This document shows positions 31,506 through 39,846 of a DNA stretch of 40,027 nucleotides, in pieces. This DNA comes from Thiomonas sp. X19 (GTDB lineage: Bacteria; Pseudomonadota; Gammaproteobacteria; Burkholderiales; Burkholderiaceae_C): NCBI RefSeq assembly GCF_900089495.1, contig NZ_LT605203.1, forward strand, positions 2,886,065 through 2,926,091, given 5' to 3'. The position numbers and the translations under genes are program-made. Within the stretch, counting starts at the first letter, position 1; each line of letters starts with the position of its first letter. The notes under the pieces are model-generated. The model was given only the letters and a program-made list of their open reading frames with translations, searched no databases and was not told the DNA's origin.

Positions 31506-34361
31506 TCACGGGGTTGCGCCGACGGCAGCGCCCTCCCCCTTCTCGCCCAGGCGCTGCGACATCGCCGCACGCGCCGCGTCGCGCAGCGCCACGGCGGCGG
31601 CGAAGGGTTCGGCCGGCGCTTGGGCGGCGCGAATCGGCGCGTCGAAGTCGAGTTGGACGGGGTGGTGATGCGGCAGGCGCTCGCCATCGCCCAATACCTC
31701 GCGGGTACCCTGCAGGGTGGCGGGAACCACGGCGATGCGCGCCTGCACCGCGGTCTCAAAGGGACCGAGGTGAAAGCCCAGCAGGCCCGGCTCGGGCCGG
31801 AACGTACCTTCCGGAAACACGCAGAGCGACACGCCCCGCGTTGCCAGCTCGGTCAGGCGGCGGGCATCGGCCACGCTGCGTTGCGCGTCGAAGCGCTCGA
31901 CGAACACCGTGCCGAGCCTCCGCAGAAAAATGCGCACCGCCGGATGGCGCAGCAGTTCGCGCTTGGCGACGAAGCGGTGCGGCGCCGGCAGCGCCGCCAG
32001 CAGCATCAGCGCGTCGAGGTCGCTGGCATGGTTGGCGACGACGAGATGCGTTTGCAGCGGCACGGCCTCCAGCCCGCGCACGCGCAGCTTCAACCCGGTG
32101 CCGCGCAGCAGCAGGCGTGCCGCAACCCGCGCCCGCGCCCAGGCGCGCGCCGGGTCCGGCGCCAGCGCCACGGCCAGCCAGGCTGGTGGCGCCAGCAGCG
32201 CGAACACCAGCCAGAACCAGGCGGCGTAAGCCATGTGGCCAGCCTGCGCGGTGGCTTGGCGGCCGCGCAGCGCCGCGGCGTTCCAGCCCAGGCTGGCGAA
32301 CTGCCGCCACACCGGGCGCGAATGGGCGCCGATGCCGCCACGCTCGAACACCTCGCGCGTGGCGGCGCGGCGCAGCTTGCCGCTGGAGGTTTTGCGCACC
32401 GTATGCGGCGGCGCCAGCACCACGGTGTCGGCCGGTTCGCCGAGCACGTCGACGACGCGCTGCTGCACCGCTTCGCGCAGCCGCGCGCGTGCCTGCGGAC
32501 CGCTTTCGCGGGTTTCGGCCAGCAGCACCAGGCGCTCGGTGCCGCTGATGGGGTCGGCGCTGCCGAAGGCCACCACGCAGCCTTTGCGCACGCCCGGAAG
32601 CTCGCCAACGGCCTGCTCGATCTCGTGCGGGTAGAGGTGGCGACCGCCACGGATGATGATGTCTTTCACCCGCCCGGTGATGTAGATCTCACCCTCGGCA
32701 CGGTAAGCGCGGTCGCCGCTGTCGAGCCAGCCGTCGTGCATCAGCTTGCGGGTCTCGTCAGGCCTGCGGTAGTAGCCGGCCGTGGCCGACGGACCCTGGA
32801 ATTCCAGCCGGCCTTCGACGCGCTCGGGCACCTTGACGCCGGCGGCGTCCACCAGGCGCACGCGGTGCCCGGGGAGCGGATGGCCGCAGGCAACGAAGCG
32901 CAATGCATGCGGGTCGTGGTAGACGGCGGGCTGGGCGCGGTGCTCGCGCTCGAACACGGCGCGGTCGATGAAGTCCACCAGCGGCATGTGCTCCGGCTTT
33001 GAGATCAGCAGCGCCACGGTGGACTCGGCCAGGCCGTACACCGGGGTCATGGCCTGCGGCCGCAGGCCATGCGCGGCGAAGCGCTCGGCGAAGCGGGTGA
33101 CGGTTTCCGGGCTCACGGGCTCGGCGCCGTTGGCGGCGACGCGCAGGCTGCTGAGATCGAGCCCGTCGATGTCCTGCGGGCGCACATGGCGCAGGCACAG
33201 TTCGTAGGCGAAATTGGGTGCCGCGGTGTGGGTGCCGTGGTGGCGGTGGATGGCCCACAGCCAGTCCTGCGGGCGCAGCAAAAACGCCAGCGGCGACATC
33301 ACCACCAGGCGGTTGCCGGTGTACAGGCTGCACAGCCAGGCGCCGATCAGACCCATGTCGTGGTACAGCGGCAGCCAGCTGACGAACACGTCGGCGGCGG
33401 TGAGTTGCAGCACTTCGCCGATGGCGCGGATATTCGCCAGCAGATTGGCATGGGTGAGCGCCACGCCCTTCGGGTCGCCGGTGCTGCCGGAGGTGTACTG
33501 GATGAAGGCGATGTCACCCGCCAGCACCGGCACCGGCTGCCACGCCGGAAGGCTCTGCGTCGCGGGCTGCGGCGTGATGACCTGGCGCAGGCCGGGCACC
33601 AGGGCTTCGAGCAAATGCGCCACGGGCATCGCCTCGGCCACCGTGATCAGCACCTGGGTGCGTGCATTGGCCAGGATGCGGGCATGGCGCCGGACATGGT
33701 CTTCGATTTGCGACAAGCGCGTGGGCGGATAAATCGGCACCGGCACCGCTCCGGCCAGCAGGATGCCGAAGTAGCTGAAAAAGTAATCGGCGCAGGTCGG
33801 CAGCATGATGGCCACGGTCTGCTGCGGCGTCACCCCCAGCTGCTGCAGCCGCGCCGCCACCGTGCGGGCACCGCGCAGCAGCTCGGCATAGGTGAACGGG
33901 GTTTCACCCGTGTCGGACAGCAGCACCAGTTGGATGCGGTCGGGGTGGCGCTGGACATGCCAGTCCAGCATCTCGAGCAGCGTCGTGGCGTGGACCGGGC
34001 GGTCGGCGGGGTCTTGCGTTGCCTCTTGCGTTGCCGAATGGACACGGGCCAGGGGCGCAGCCTGGTTGGGGGCTGACTGCAGGGCGGCCAGCAAATCACG
34101 CGGGGTTTGCGCCTGGGCGAGCAGCGCCTCGGGCAGGCGTCGGCCGAACGCACGCTCGATGCGCATCAGCAACTCCACCCGCGCCAGGCTGTCGAGGCCC
34201 AGGTCGCGGTCGAGCACCGTGTCGAGGTCCACCGCCACCGGTTTGGCCGACTGCCGGTTCAATTCCAGATAGGTTTCGCGCACCAGGCCCAGCAGTCTGG
34301 CTGGCACGTCTCCGCCACCGGCGGTCGACAAGACTCCGGCGGGCGTCAGCGTGTGGTTCAT
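31506..34361 (-). CDS. ACP / fatty-acyl-AMP ligase / PlsC-type acyltransferase fusion
   Basis: The 951-residue chain has three parts. An acyl-carrier domain lies at residues about 20-95 with the phosphopantetheine Ser in DLGLDSLARVEL. A fatty-acyl-AMP ligase follows at about 125-690, with the adenylation motif IQYTSGSTGDPKGVALTHAN, the FAAL-like IYPPTRLSQIEDHVRRHARI, GLAESTV, GWLDSGDRAY and the late Lys region RKTSSGKLRR. A hydrophobic pair of helices leads to a PlsC/LPLAT domain with NHASDLDALML and FPEGTFRPEPG. I chose ATG 34361 because GGGGAG lies 6-11 bases upstream. The architecture suggests activating a fatty acid, loading the carrier, and passing the acyl group to a lysophospholipid or similar acceptor. 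It lies between the sigma/anti-sigma pair and the YbjQ-PspA genes. Confidence 0.9.
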   Translation of the reverse strand: MNHTLTPAGVLSTAGGGDVPARLLGLVRETYLELNRQSAKPVAVDLDTVLDRDLGLDSLARVELLMRIERAFGRRLPEALLAQAQTPRDLLAALQSAPNQAAPLARVHSATQEATQDPADRPVHATTLLEMLDWHVQRHPDRIQLVLLSDTGETPFTYAELLRGARTVAARLQQLGVTPQQTVAIMLPTCADYFFSYFGILLAGAVPVPIYPPTRLSQIEDHVRRHARILANARTQVLITVAEAMPVAHLLEALVPGLRQVITPQPATQSLPAWQPVPVLAGDIAFIQYTSGSTGDPKGVALTHANLLANIRAIGEVLQLTAADVFVSWLPLYHDMGLIGAWLCSLYTGNRLVVMSPLAFLLRPQDWLWAIHRHHGTHTAAPNFAYELCLRHVRPQDIDGLDLSSLRVAANGAEPVSPETVTRFAERFAAHGLRPQAMTPVYGLAESTVALLISKPEHMPLVDFIDRAVFEREHRAQPAVYHDPHALRFVACGHPLPGHRVRLVDAAGVKVPERVEGRLEFQGPSATAGYYRRPDETRKLMHDGWLDSGDRAYRAEGEIYITGRVKDIIIRGGRHLYPHEIEQAVGELPGVRKGCVVAFGSADPISGTERLVLLAETRESGPQARARLREAVQQRVVDVLGEPADTVVLAPPHTVRKTSSGKLRRAATREVFERGGIGAHSRPVWRQFASLGWNAAALRGRQATAQAGHMAYAAWFWLVFALLAPPAWLAVALAPDPARAWARARVAARLLLRGTGLKLRVRGLEAVPLQTHLVVANHASDLDALMLLAALPAPHRFVAKRELLRHPAVRIFLRRLGTVFVERFDAQRSVADARRLTELATRGVSLCVFPEGTFRPEPGLLGFHLGPFETAVQARIAVVPATLQGTREVLGDGERLPHHHPVQLDFDAPIRAAQAPAEPFAAAVALRDAARAAMSQRLGEKGEGAAVGATP

Positions 34362-34414
34362 GGCCATCTCCCCTCGAGTCGCTCCGGCACAGGTGTGCAA
34401 GAACACGAACACGC

Positions 34415-34440
34415 ACCTGCCGATCCCATTTCTGGCAGGT
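34415..34440. repeat. 7-bp inverted repeat in the leader of the ligase-acyltransferase gene
   Basis: ACCTGCC (34415-34421) and GGCAGGT (34434-34440) are exact reverse complements 12 bases apart; a partly overlapping CAGGTG...CACCTG repeat sits just beside it (about 34390-34419). The position, about 55 bases before the start codon and in a 200-base gap, fits an operator, an attenuating hairpin, or chance. Confidence 0.4.
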
Positions 34441-34561
34441 CTATTGAAGTGTGATCAAAACTCGGGGATAAAGTGCGGGATGGTCGAAGACCTTAAGCCT
34501 GGCGCAAGAATGCAGCCCCGCCGGATGGGAACTGTCGGCCCGGTGGGATGAATGCGCCAGT

Positions 34562-35380
34562 TCAGGACATCGGCCGCGCAGCGGGCTGTGCCTGCGGTGC
34601 CCGCGGGGCGTAGCGCTGGTACAGCACTTTGGCGGCCTGCAGCATTTGCGCCCGCGGCAACTCGCCGGTGAGGGCGTAACCCCAGTCGCGGTCCACCCAG
34701 TAGAAGGTGGAGGTGCCGTCGTGGTCGACGATGCGAAAACCGGTTTCGGCCGTGGGCTTGGCCATGGCGCGCAGGAAAACGGTGATGCGCTTGCCCTGCG
34801 CATCCTGGTACATGAGCTGGGCTGCGGGTTTGTCGGGCATGCCGGGCAGCAGGCGCCCGCCCATCAGCACCAGGCCACCGGGCAAGGCGTCGGGCGCGAC
34901 GATGGCGCGATTGAGCCGGCGCGACAGCCAGGTGGTGAGGTCGCTGCCGTTGCGCACTTCCACCGGGCGGCGCGGGTCGGGGGTGTAGACGGCGTAGGCG
35001 AGTTCGGCCTGTCGCACGAAGTGCATGGTGCCTTCGTCCTGCGCCTGCGCCACCACGGCTTGCGGCTGCGGCATGAAGCTGCGCGTGGCCAGGCTGCCGG
35101 CCAGCGCGCCCACGCCCAGCCACAGCGCCACCGAGGCGGCCTGCGCCCAATGCCGCGCCGGCGGCGCCGGGCGCAGCAGCAGACGCGCGGGCACGGGGTC
35201 GTCCAGCAGCGGGTCGAACGCGTCGCGCAAGGCTTGGCGCTGCGCCTGCAGCGCGGCGACCTCGGCAGCGAGCGCAGGGTCTTGCGCGCACCACTGCTCG
35301 ACTTCGGCGCGGTGGGGGGATGCGAGCTGGCCATCGACATAAGCCATGAGGGTGTCGCGGTCGGGGCGCGGTGCGCTCAT
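34562..35380 (-). CDS. Anti-sigma factor (RsiW-like membrane protein)
   Basis: The 272-residue protein starts with a zinc-less anti-sigma-like N-terminal region (RDTLMAYVDGQLASPHRAEV, residues about 8-28, EQWCAQDPALAAEVAAL), followed by one transmembrane helix (ASVALWLGVGALAGSLATRS, about 82-102) and a periplasmic domain of about 165 residues (HFVRQAELAYAVYTPDPRRP and STFYWVDRDWGYALTGEL). Its ATG overlaps the sigma factor's TGA by 4 bases (ATGA), so they are translationally coupled. It would hold the ECF sigma factor at the membrane until a signal releases it. The family match is by architecture and neighbour; the signal is unknown. Confidence 0.87.
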   Translation of the reverse strand: MSAPRPDRDTLMAYVDGQLASPHRAEVEQWCAQDPALAAEVAALQAQRQALRDAFDPLLDDPVPARLLLRPAPPARHWAQAASVALWLGVGALAGSLATRSFMPQPQAVVAQAQDEGTMHFVRQAELAYAVYTPDPRRPVEVRNGSDLTTWLSRRLNRAIVAPDALPGGLVLMGGRLLPGMPDKPAAQLMYQDAQGKRITVFLRAMAKPTAETGFRIVDHDGTSTFYWVDRDWGYALTGELPRAQMLQAAKVLYQRYAPRAPQAQPAARPMS

Positions 35381-35922
35381 CCCAAACTCCTTTGTCCTTC
35401 GATCACGCGCAGCGGTGGCCGCGCGGCGGATGCCTCGCCGTCGGTGAGCGCGCGCAACTGGCTGCGCGCGCGCGACAGGCGCGACATGACGGTGCCGATG
35501 GGGACGCCCAGGGCGCGCGCGGCGTCGGCATAGCTCAAGTCTTCCACCGCGACCAGCAGCAGCGCCTCACGCAGCGGCACCGACAGGTGTTGCAAGGCGG
35601 CAATCATGTCCAGCGCCTGCAGGTGAAGTTCCTGGGTGGCGGCCTGGGCGGGATGCAGGGCCTCGGGCAGATCGTCCAGCGCCTCGGGCGCGCCGACACC
35701 GCCGCGCACCGCGCATTGGTCGATGAACAGGTTGTGCATGATGGAAAACAGCCAGGGCCGCACACTGCCCACCCCGCGCCACAACAGCCACTTGCTGAAG
35801 GCACGCTCCAGCGTGTCCTGCACCAGGTCGTCCGCATCGGCCATGCGGCCGCCATGCAGCACCCTGGCGTAGCGCCGCAGGTGCGGAATCTGCTCGGTCA
35901 GCAGGCGGTGGCGGTCAAGCAT
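35377..35922 (-). CDS. ECF-family RNA polymerase sigma factor
   Basis: The 181-residue protein has the two sigma-70 regions of the ECF group. Region 2 (residues about 8-75) contains IPHLRRYARVLHGG, ADADDLVQDTLERAFSKW and RPWLFSIMHNLFID. Region 4 (about 105-160) contains ALQHLSVPLREALLLVAVED and LSYADAARALGVPIGTVMSR, the helix-turn-helix that binds the -35 element. It is encoded before its anti-sigma factor with a 4-base overlap. The target promoter is unknown, but autoregulation and control of the downstream envelope-type genes is the usual pattern for such pairs. No clear ribosome binding site is seen. Confidence 0.94.
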   Translation of the reverse strand: MLDRHRLLTEQIPHLRRYARVLHGGRMADADDLVQDTLERAFSKWLLWRGVGSVRPWLFSIMHNLFIDQCAVRGGVGAPEALDDLPEALHPAQAATQELHLQALDMIAALQHLSVPLREALLLVAVEDLSYADAARALGVPIGTVMSRLSRARSQLRALTDGEASAARPPLRVIEGQRSLG

Positions 35923-36047
35923 CGGTCATGGGACAAGAAAAAAGCAAAGTATGAGCACCCTACGTTGGACTGCCGCGAGGGTGCCGCCCCCTGGGGTCAG
36001 CACACCTCGGAGCGATCTCTGTGTTCCGCTCCCGAGTTCTCTCTTGA

Positions 36048-36076
36048 CCCCCTCGGGGGGAGTCCGCTGGCGGACT
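36048..36076. repeat. REP-like double hairpin
   Basis: Two small palindromes stand back to back: CCCCC-TC-GGGGG (36048-36059) and AGTCCGC-TG-GCGGACT (36061-36076). They lie directly 3' of the NTF2-like gene, where they could act as its terminator. Similar CCCCCTCGGGGGG elements followed by a GCGGAC hairpin are often repeated between genes in Burkholderiales genomes, as I recall. The rest of 35923-36047 shows a related GC-rich stretch and no gene. Confidence 0.6.
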
Positions 36077-36087
36077 GCTGGGGGCGC

Positions 36088-36552
36088 TCAATACCCAGCA
36101 GGCTTGGCGGCGAGTTTGGGGTCGATTTGCCAGATTTCATCGACCAGCTTGCCATCACGGTAAGTGAGCACATAGCGTACCGGCACCGTGGCCTTGCCCT
36201 TGAACACCACGTCGGCGGTCACCGTGGCGCCCTTGGGATTGGCGGCTTCCTGCAGATGGCCGATATCGGCCTTCAGCGGGCCGTTGGCCTTGGCGAACTT
36301 GGTCCAGGCTTCCTTGATGCCGTCCATCGACGCATAGCGCCCGTCGAGCGGGCCGCCCACCCATTCGAGCAGCGCATTCGGGCCGTAGCCGGCGGTGATG
36401 GCGTCGACATTGCCGGCGGCAATCGCCTCGATGCGGGCTTTGGCGGCCTCGGCCGGGGTTTCGGCCCAGGCCGTGCTGGCGGCGAAAGCCGCGGCGAGCG
36501 CCAAGGCGGCAGCGGCAAGGCGTGGGGTGTGGCGGGCTTGCAGGATGGTCAT
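36088..36552 (-). CDS. Exported NTF2/SnoaL-like protein
   Basis: The 154-residue protein has a signal peptide (MTILQARHTPRLAAAALALA, then FAASTAWA|ET) and an NTF2/SnoaL-type cone fold: EAAKARIEAIAAGNVDAITA, then GYGPNALLEWVGGPLDGRYA, KEAWTKFAKANGPLKADIGH and VTADVVFKGKATVPVRYVLT ending DGKLVDEIWQIDPK. Many such proteins bind small molecules, some are enzymes, and this one has no clear catalytic set. GGAG is 6 bases upstream of the ATG. The C-terminus is about 165 bases from the sigma factor gene on the same strand with REP hairpins between, so co-transcription is uncertain. Confidence 0.85.
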   Translation of the reverse strand: MTILQARHTPRLAAAALALAAAFAASTAWAETPAEAAKARIEAIAAGNVDAITAGYGPNALLEWVGGPLDGRYASMDGIKEAWTKFAKANGPLKADIGHLQEAANPKGATVTADVVFKGKATVPVRYVLTYRDGKLVDEIWQIDPKLAAKPAGY

Positions 36553-36638
36553 CGGTCACTCCATGAGGGTTGGGAATACCTGCATGGACGGCAGGGGCGC
36601 AGGTTTATTCCAGGCCCCTGCCAAAAACACCCAAGCCC

Positions 36639-37169
36639 TCAATCCGCCGGCAAATTCGGGACGTCCAGCACATCGAGAAAACCGAAACGGGTGAAGTCGA
36701 GCATGCGCATGGGGTAGAGCTTGCCGATGAGGTGGTCGCACTCATGCTGCACCACGCGCGCATGAAAACCATGCACCGTGCGGTCGATGGGCTGGCCGTG
36801 CTGATCGAAGCCGGTGTAGCGGATGCTGGCATGGCGCGGCACCACGCCGCGCAGCCCCGGCACCGACAGGCAACCCTCCCAGGCCTCTTCCTGCGCATCC
36901 GACAACGATGTGATCTGCGGATTGCACAGCACCGTGAACGGCACCTCGGGCGCGTCCGGGTAGCGCGCGTTGTGGGTGAAGCCGAAGATCACCACCGCCA
37001 GATCGACCCCGATCTGCGGCGCAGCAAGCCCGGCACCGTCGGCCGCCTTCATGGTGTCGATCAAGTCCACGACCAGCGCGTGCAACTCCGGTGTGTCGAA
37101 CGTCTGCACGGGTGGCGCCACACGCAGCAGGCGGGCATCGCCCATTTTCAGAATGTCTCGAACAGCCAT
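36639..37169 (-). CDS. def: Peptide deformylase
   Basis: The 176-residue metal enzyme removes the formyl group from new proteins. All three signature motifs are visible: [10 protein letters not shown] (residues about 45-54), EGCLSVPGL (with the metal Cys) and QHECDHL, the HExxH metal site. A strong AGGAGG is 7 bases upstream of the ATG. The length and motifs match the type 1/2 enzymes of proteobacteria; some genomes carry two copies, and the usual fmt neighbour is not present here. It therefore may be a second def copy, away from the fmt-def-dprA cluster, but I cannot confirm that from the window. Confidence 0.95.
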   Translation of the reverse strand: MAVRDILKMGDARLLRVAPPVQTFDTPELHALVVDLIDTMKAADGAGLAAPQIGVDLAVVIFGFTHNARYPDAPEVPFTVLCNPQITSLSDAQEEAWEGCLSVPGLRGVVPRHASIRYTGFDQHGQPIDRTVHGFHARVVQHECDHLIGKLYPMRMLDFTRFGFLDVLDVPNLPAD

Positions 37170-37248
37170 GGCAAACCTCCTCGATCGGTCCTTGAGGCTA
37201 CGTTTTCCGGGGGCAGGGCTTCTGGCCCCGAAGCTTGGAAAGCACTCG

Positions 37249-37911
37249 CTAGGCGGGCAGTTGCGCCAGCGCGGCCATCAGGTCGGCGAAGCGCTCGCCC
37301 TGGACCATGACATGCCGGCGCAGGGCCTGCGCGGCGCGCTCGCCGTCGCCGGCCTGGATGGCGTCGACGACGGCCTGGTGCTCGCTGTAGGACGCCTGCA
37401 GCCGGCCCTTGACGCGCAATTGCAGGCGCCGGTAGGGGCGCAGCCTGCGATGCAGCGTCGTGGCCTGTTCGCACAGGAAGCCGCTGTGGCTGCCGGCGTA
37501 GATCTGGTGATGGAAGGTTTCGTTGAGGTGGTAGTAGGCATCGGCGTCGCCGGCGTTGCGCGCGGCCTCGCAGGCCAGGTGCGCGGCTTCCAGCGCGGCC
37601 AGTGCCTCGGCCGGCATGCGCCGGGCGGCATGCCGCCCGCACATGGCCTCAAGCTCGGCCATGACCTCGAACATCTCGATCAGGCGCTGCGGGCCGAGCT
37701 GGGCCACGGCGGCGCCGCGCCGGTGCCGGATGTCGACCATGCCGGCCGATGCCAACTGCATCAGTGCCTCGCGCACCGGCGTGCGCGACACGCCGAAGCG
37801 CTGCGTCAGCTCGGCTTCGTCCAGCGGCGCCCCGGGGGGCAGTTCGCCAGTCGCGATGTCCTCTTCAATGGACTCGCGCAGCCGGTCGGCGAGGGAAAGA
37901 CTCTTGTCCAT
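37249..37911 (-). CDS. GntR/FadR-type (FCD domain) transcription regulator, probable mdc regulator
   Basis: The 220-residue protein has an N-terminal winged helix (residues about 5-75: [20 protein letters not shown], then [35 protein letters not shown]) and a C-terminal FCD ligand-binding domain with His/Asp candidates ([40 protein letters not shown]). It is divergent from the truncated mdcA, and GntR-type regulators of malonate decarboxylase loci (MdcY/MdcR type) take this position. The intergenic region has TTGTGTAC (37955-37962) and TGGTaaACC nearby, which resemble GntR-type half-sites. Its ligand is probably malonate or a related acid, by inference. Confidence 0.88.
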   Translation of the reverse strand: MDKSLSLADRLRESIEEDIATGELPPGAPLDEAELTQRFGVSRTPVREALMQLASAGMVDIRHRRGAAVAQLGPQRLIEMFEVMAELEAMCGRHAARRMPAEALAALEAAHLACEAARNAGDADAYYHLNETFHHQIYAGSHSGFLCEQATTLHRRLRPYRRLQLRVKGRLQASYSEHQAVVDAIQAGDGERAAQALRRHVMVQGERFADLMAALAQLPA

Positions 37912-38031
37912 GCGCCAATACTACTTGGACTTGGAACGACACGGTGGATGTGTTTTGTGTACTGGTAAACCCAAAATTACGCATGCAATGCAATCAAATA
38001 AAAATACAAAAACAAATTGGGGTTGCTGCTG

Positions 38032-39543
38032 ATGCCGGGCGACCGCGTCGCGCTCGAAGGCAACAACCAGAAGCAGGCGGACTTCCTCTGGCGCAGCCTG
38101 GCGCAGGTCGATGCCCGCCGCGTGCACGATCTGCACCTGTTGATTTCGAGCATCAGCCGACCCGAGCACCTGACGCTGTTTGAGCGCGGCATCGCGCGGC
38201 GGGTGGATTTCGCCTTTGCGGGGCCGCAGAGTTTGCGCGTGGCCCAACTGCTGGAGGACGGCAAGCTGGAGATCGGCGCGATTCACACCTATGTCGAGCT
38301 TTACGCGCGCATGTTCATCGACCTGACGCCGCACGTGGCGCTGGTTTGCGCCGAGAAGGCCGACGCGCAGGGCAACCTCTACACCGGGCCGAACACCGAG
38401 GACACGCCCACCCTCGTCGAGGCCGCCGCATTCCGGCAGGGCATCGTCATCGCCCAGGTCAACGAGATCGTGGACGCGCTGCCGCGCGTGGACATCCCCG
38501 GCTCGTGGGTGGACTTCGTCGTGGTCGCGGACCGTCCCTTCGCCATCGAGCCGCTGTTCACGCGCGATCCGCGCCACATCACCGACTTGCAGGTGCTCAT
38601 GGGGATGATGGCCATCCGCGGCATCTACGAACGCTACCAGGTCACCTCCTTGAACCATGGCATCGGATACGACACCGCCGCGATCGAACTGCTGCTGCCG
38701 ACCTATGGCGCATCGCTCGGGCTGAAGGGCAGGATCTGCCGCAACTGGGCGCTCAACCCGCATCCCACGCTGATTCCGGCGATCGAGAGCGGCTGGGTGC
38801 AGAGCGTGCATTGCTTTGGCAGCGAAGTCGGCATGGAAAACTACGTTGCCGCCCGTTCCGACGTGTTCTTCATCGGCCGCGACGGCTCGATGCGCTCGAA
38901 CCGCGTGCTGTGTCAACTGGCGGGCCAATACGGGGTGGACCTGTTCATCGGCTCGACCTTGCAGATGGACGCCGACGCCAATGCTTCGACCGTGACGCTG
39001 GGGCGGCTGACGGGCTTCGGCGGCGCGCCCAACATGGGGCACGACCCGCGTGGGCGCCGCCATCCCTCCCCCGCCTGGCTGTCGCTGATCACCGCCGACG
39101 CGCCGGTTGTCCGGGGGCGCAAGCTGGTGGTGCAACTGGTCGAGACGTACCAGAAAGGCGGCGTGCCGGCGCTGGTGGATGCGCTGGACGCCATCGCGGT
39201 CGGGGAAAAGAGCGGGATGCCGATCGCGCCCATCATGATCTACGGCGACGACGTCACGCATGTGGTGACCGAAGAGGGCATCGCCTACTTGTACAAGGCG
39301 CAGGGCCAGGAGGAGCGGCGTGCCGCGCTGGCGGCGATCGCCGGCGTCACGCCCATCGGCCAGCGCTCGGACGCTGCCGTGGCGCGCAACCTTCACGCGC
39401 GCGGCATCGTCGCCTATCCGGCCGACCTCGGCGTCAGTCCGCTGCAGGCCAAGCGCTCCTTGCTGGCGGCGCGCAGCATCGAGGACCTGGTGGACTGGTC
39501 GGGCGGCCTGTATCAACCGCCCTCACGGTTCCAGAACCGGTGA
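38032..39543 (+). CDS. mdcA: Malonate decarboxylase alpha subunit, N-terminally truncated
   Basis: MdcA transfers the acyl carrier between acetyl and malonyl groups in the malonate decarboxylase complex. The 503 residues match the family well from GDRVALEGNNQKQADFLW to the natural end SIEDLVDWSGGLYQPPSRFQ. Internal landmarks include FERGIARRVDFAFAGPQSLR, IGAIHTYVELYARMF, GNLYTGPNTEDTPTLVE, LNHGIGYDTAAIELLLPTYG and MENYVAARSDVFFIG. Intact family members start with about 45-50 extra residues before GDRV; these are missing, and the preceding bases (37970-38030) are AT-rich, unlike the rest. A TTG at 38017 would add only five residues. No good ribosome binding site is visible. The partner genes mdcB and mdcC do not follow, and mdcD is a scrap, so this gene is probably non-functional. 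Confidence 0.85.
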   Translation: MPGDRVALEGNNQKQADFLWRSLAQVDARRVHDLHLLISSISRPEHLTLFERGIARRVDFAFAGPQSLRVAQLLEDGKLEIGAIHTYVELYARMFIDLTPHVALVCAEKADAQGNLYTGPNTEDTPTLVEAAAFRQGIVIAQVNEIVDALPRVDIPGSWVDFVVVADRPFAIEPLFTRDPRHITDLQVLMGMMAIRGIYERYQVTSLNHGIGYDTAAIELLLPTYGASLGLKGRICRNWALNPHPTLIPAIESGWVQSVHCFGSEVGMENYVAARSDVFFIGRDGSMRSNRVLCQLAGQYGVDLFIGSTLQMDADANASTVTLGRLTGFGGAPNMGHDPRGRRHPSPAWLSLITADAPVVRGRKLVVQLVETYQKGGVPALVDALDAIAVGEKSGMPIAPIMIYGDDVTHVVTEEGIAYLYKAQGQEERRAALAAIAGVTPIGQRSDAAVARNLHARGIVAYPADLGVSPLQAKRSLLAARSIEDLVDWSGGLYQPPSRFQNR

Positions 39544-39601
39544 GACTGCGCATGCTGCGCTCGGCGCAGGCGCTTCGCCTGCCCTTCGCCGACATGGCGC
39601 G

Positions 39602-39800
39602 CGCGGCACCCTGGACGGCCATGCCGCCGTGGCGCTGTCCATCGAAGGCGCATTCCAGGGCGGCAGCATCGGCGAAGTTCTCCGGTGCCAAGATCGCCGG
39701 CGCGCCGGAACTGGCCTTGCGCGACTGCGAGGCCGGCCGCCCCGTGCGGCCCCTGTTGCTGCTGGAGACCGGCGGCGCGCGCCTGCAGGAAGCCAACCTA
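39602..39800 (+). pseudogene. mdcD: Fragment of mdcD (malonate decarboxylase beta subunit)
   Basis: The reading GTLDGHAAVALSIEGAFQGG then SIGEV is continued, after a +1 shift near 39677-39680, by SGAKIAGAPELALRDCEAGR and LLLLETGGARLQEANL, which is a continuous internal piece of the MdcD (beta) subunit. The preceding start of the gene and the rest after EANL are missing. The 58 bases between the mdcA stop and this piece contain a 7-bp stem hairpin (39566-39582) and no gene; mdcB and mdcC, normally between, are absent. The remaining bases 39801-39846 show nothing. The whole 303-base gap between mdcA and efp is thus a scar of the lost operon. Confidence 0.8.
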
Positions 39801-39846
39801 CCAGCCCGCTCCAACCGGCTCATGGGAAATCTCGGTTGAGTCCTGC

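Noticed and set aside
34455..35294. Second open frame overlapping the anti-sigma gene on the same strand
   Set aside because: Arg/Ala-rich shadow reading with no domain, while the chosen frame has the membrane helix and the 4-base overlap with the sigma factor.
36000..36047. ECF-type autoregulatory promoter (GGAAC-like) before the sigma factor
   Set aside because: One GGAAC occurs on the minus strand, but no matching -10 element at the right spacing was seen.
37955..37975. TTGTGTAC and TGGTaaACC as GntR operators
   Set aside because: Resemblance to known half-sites is weak and I could not find a convincing full palindrome, so it is not listed as a feature.
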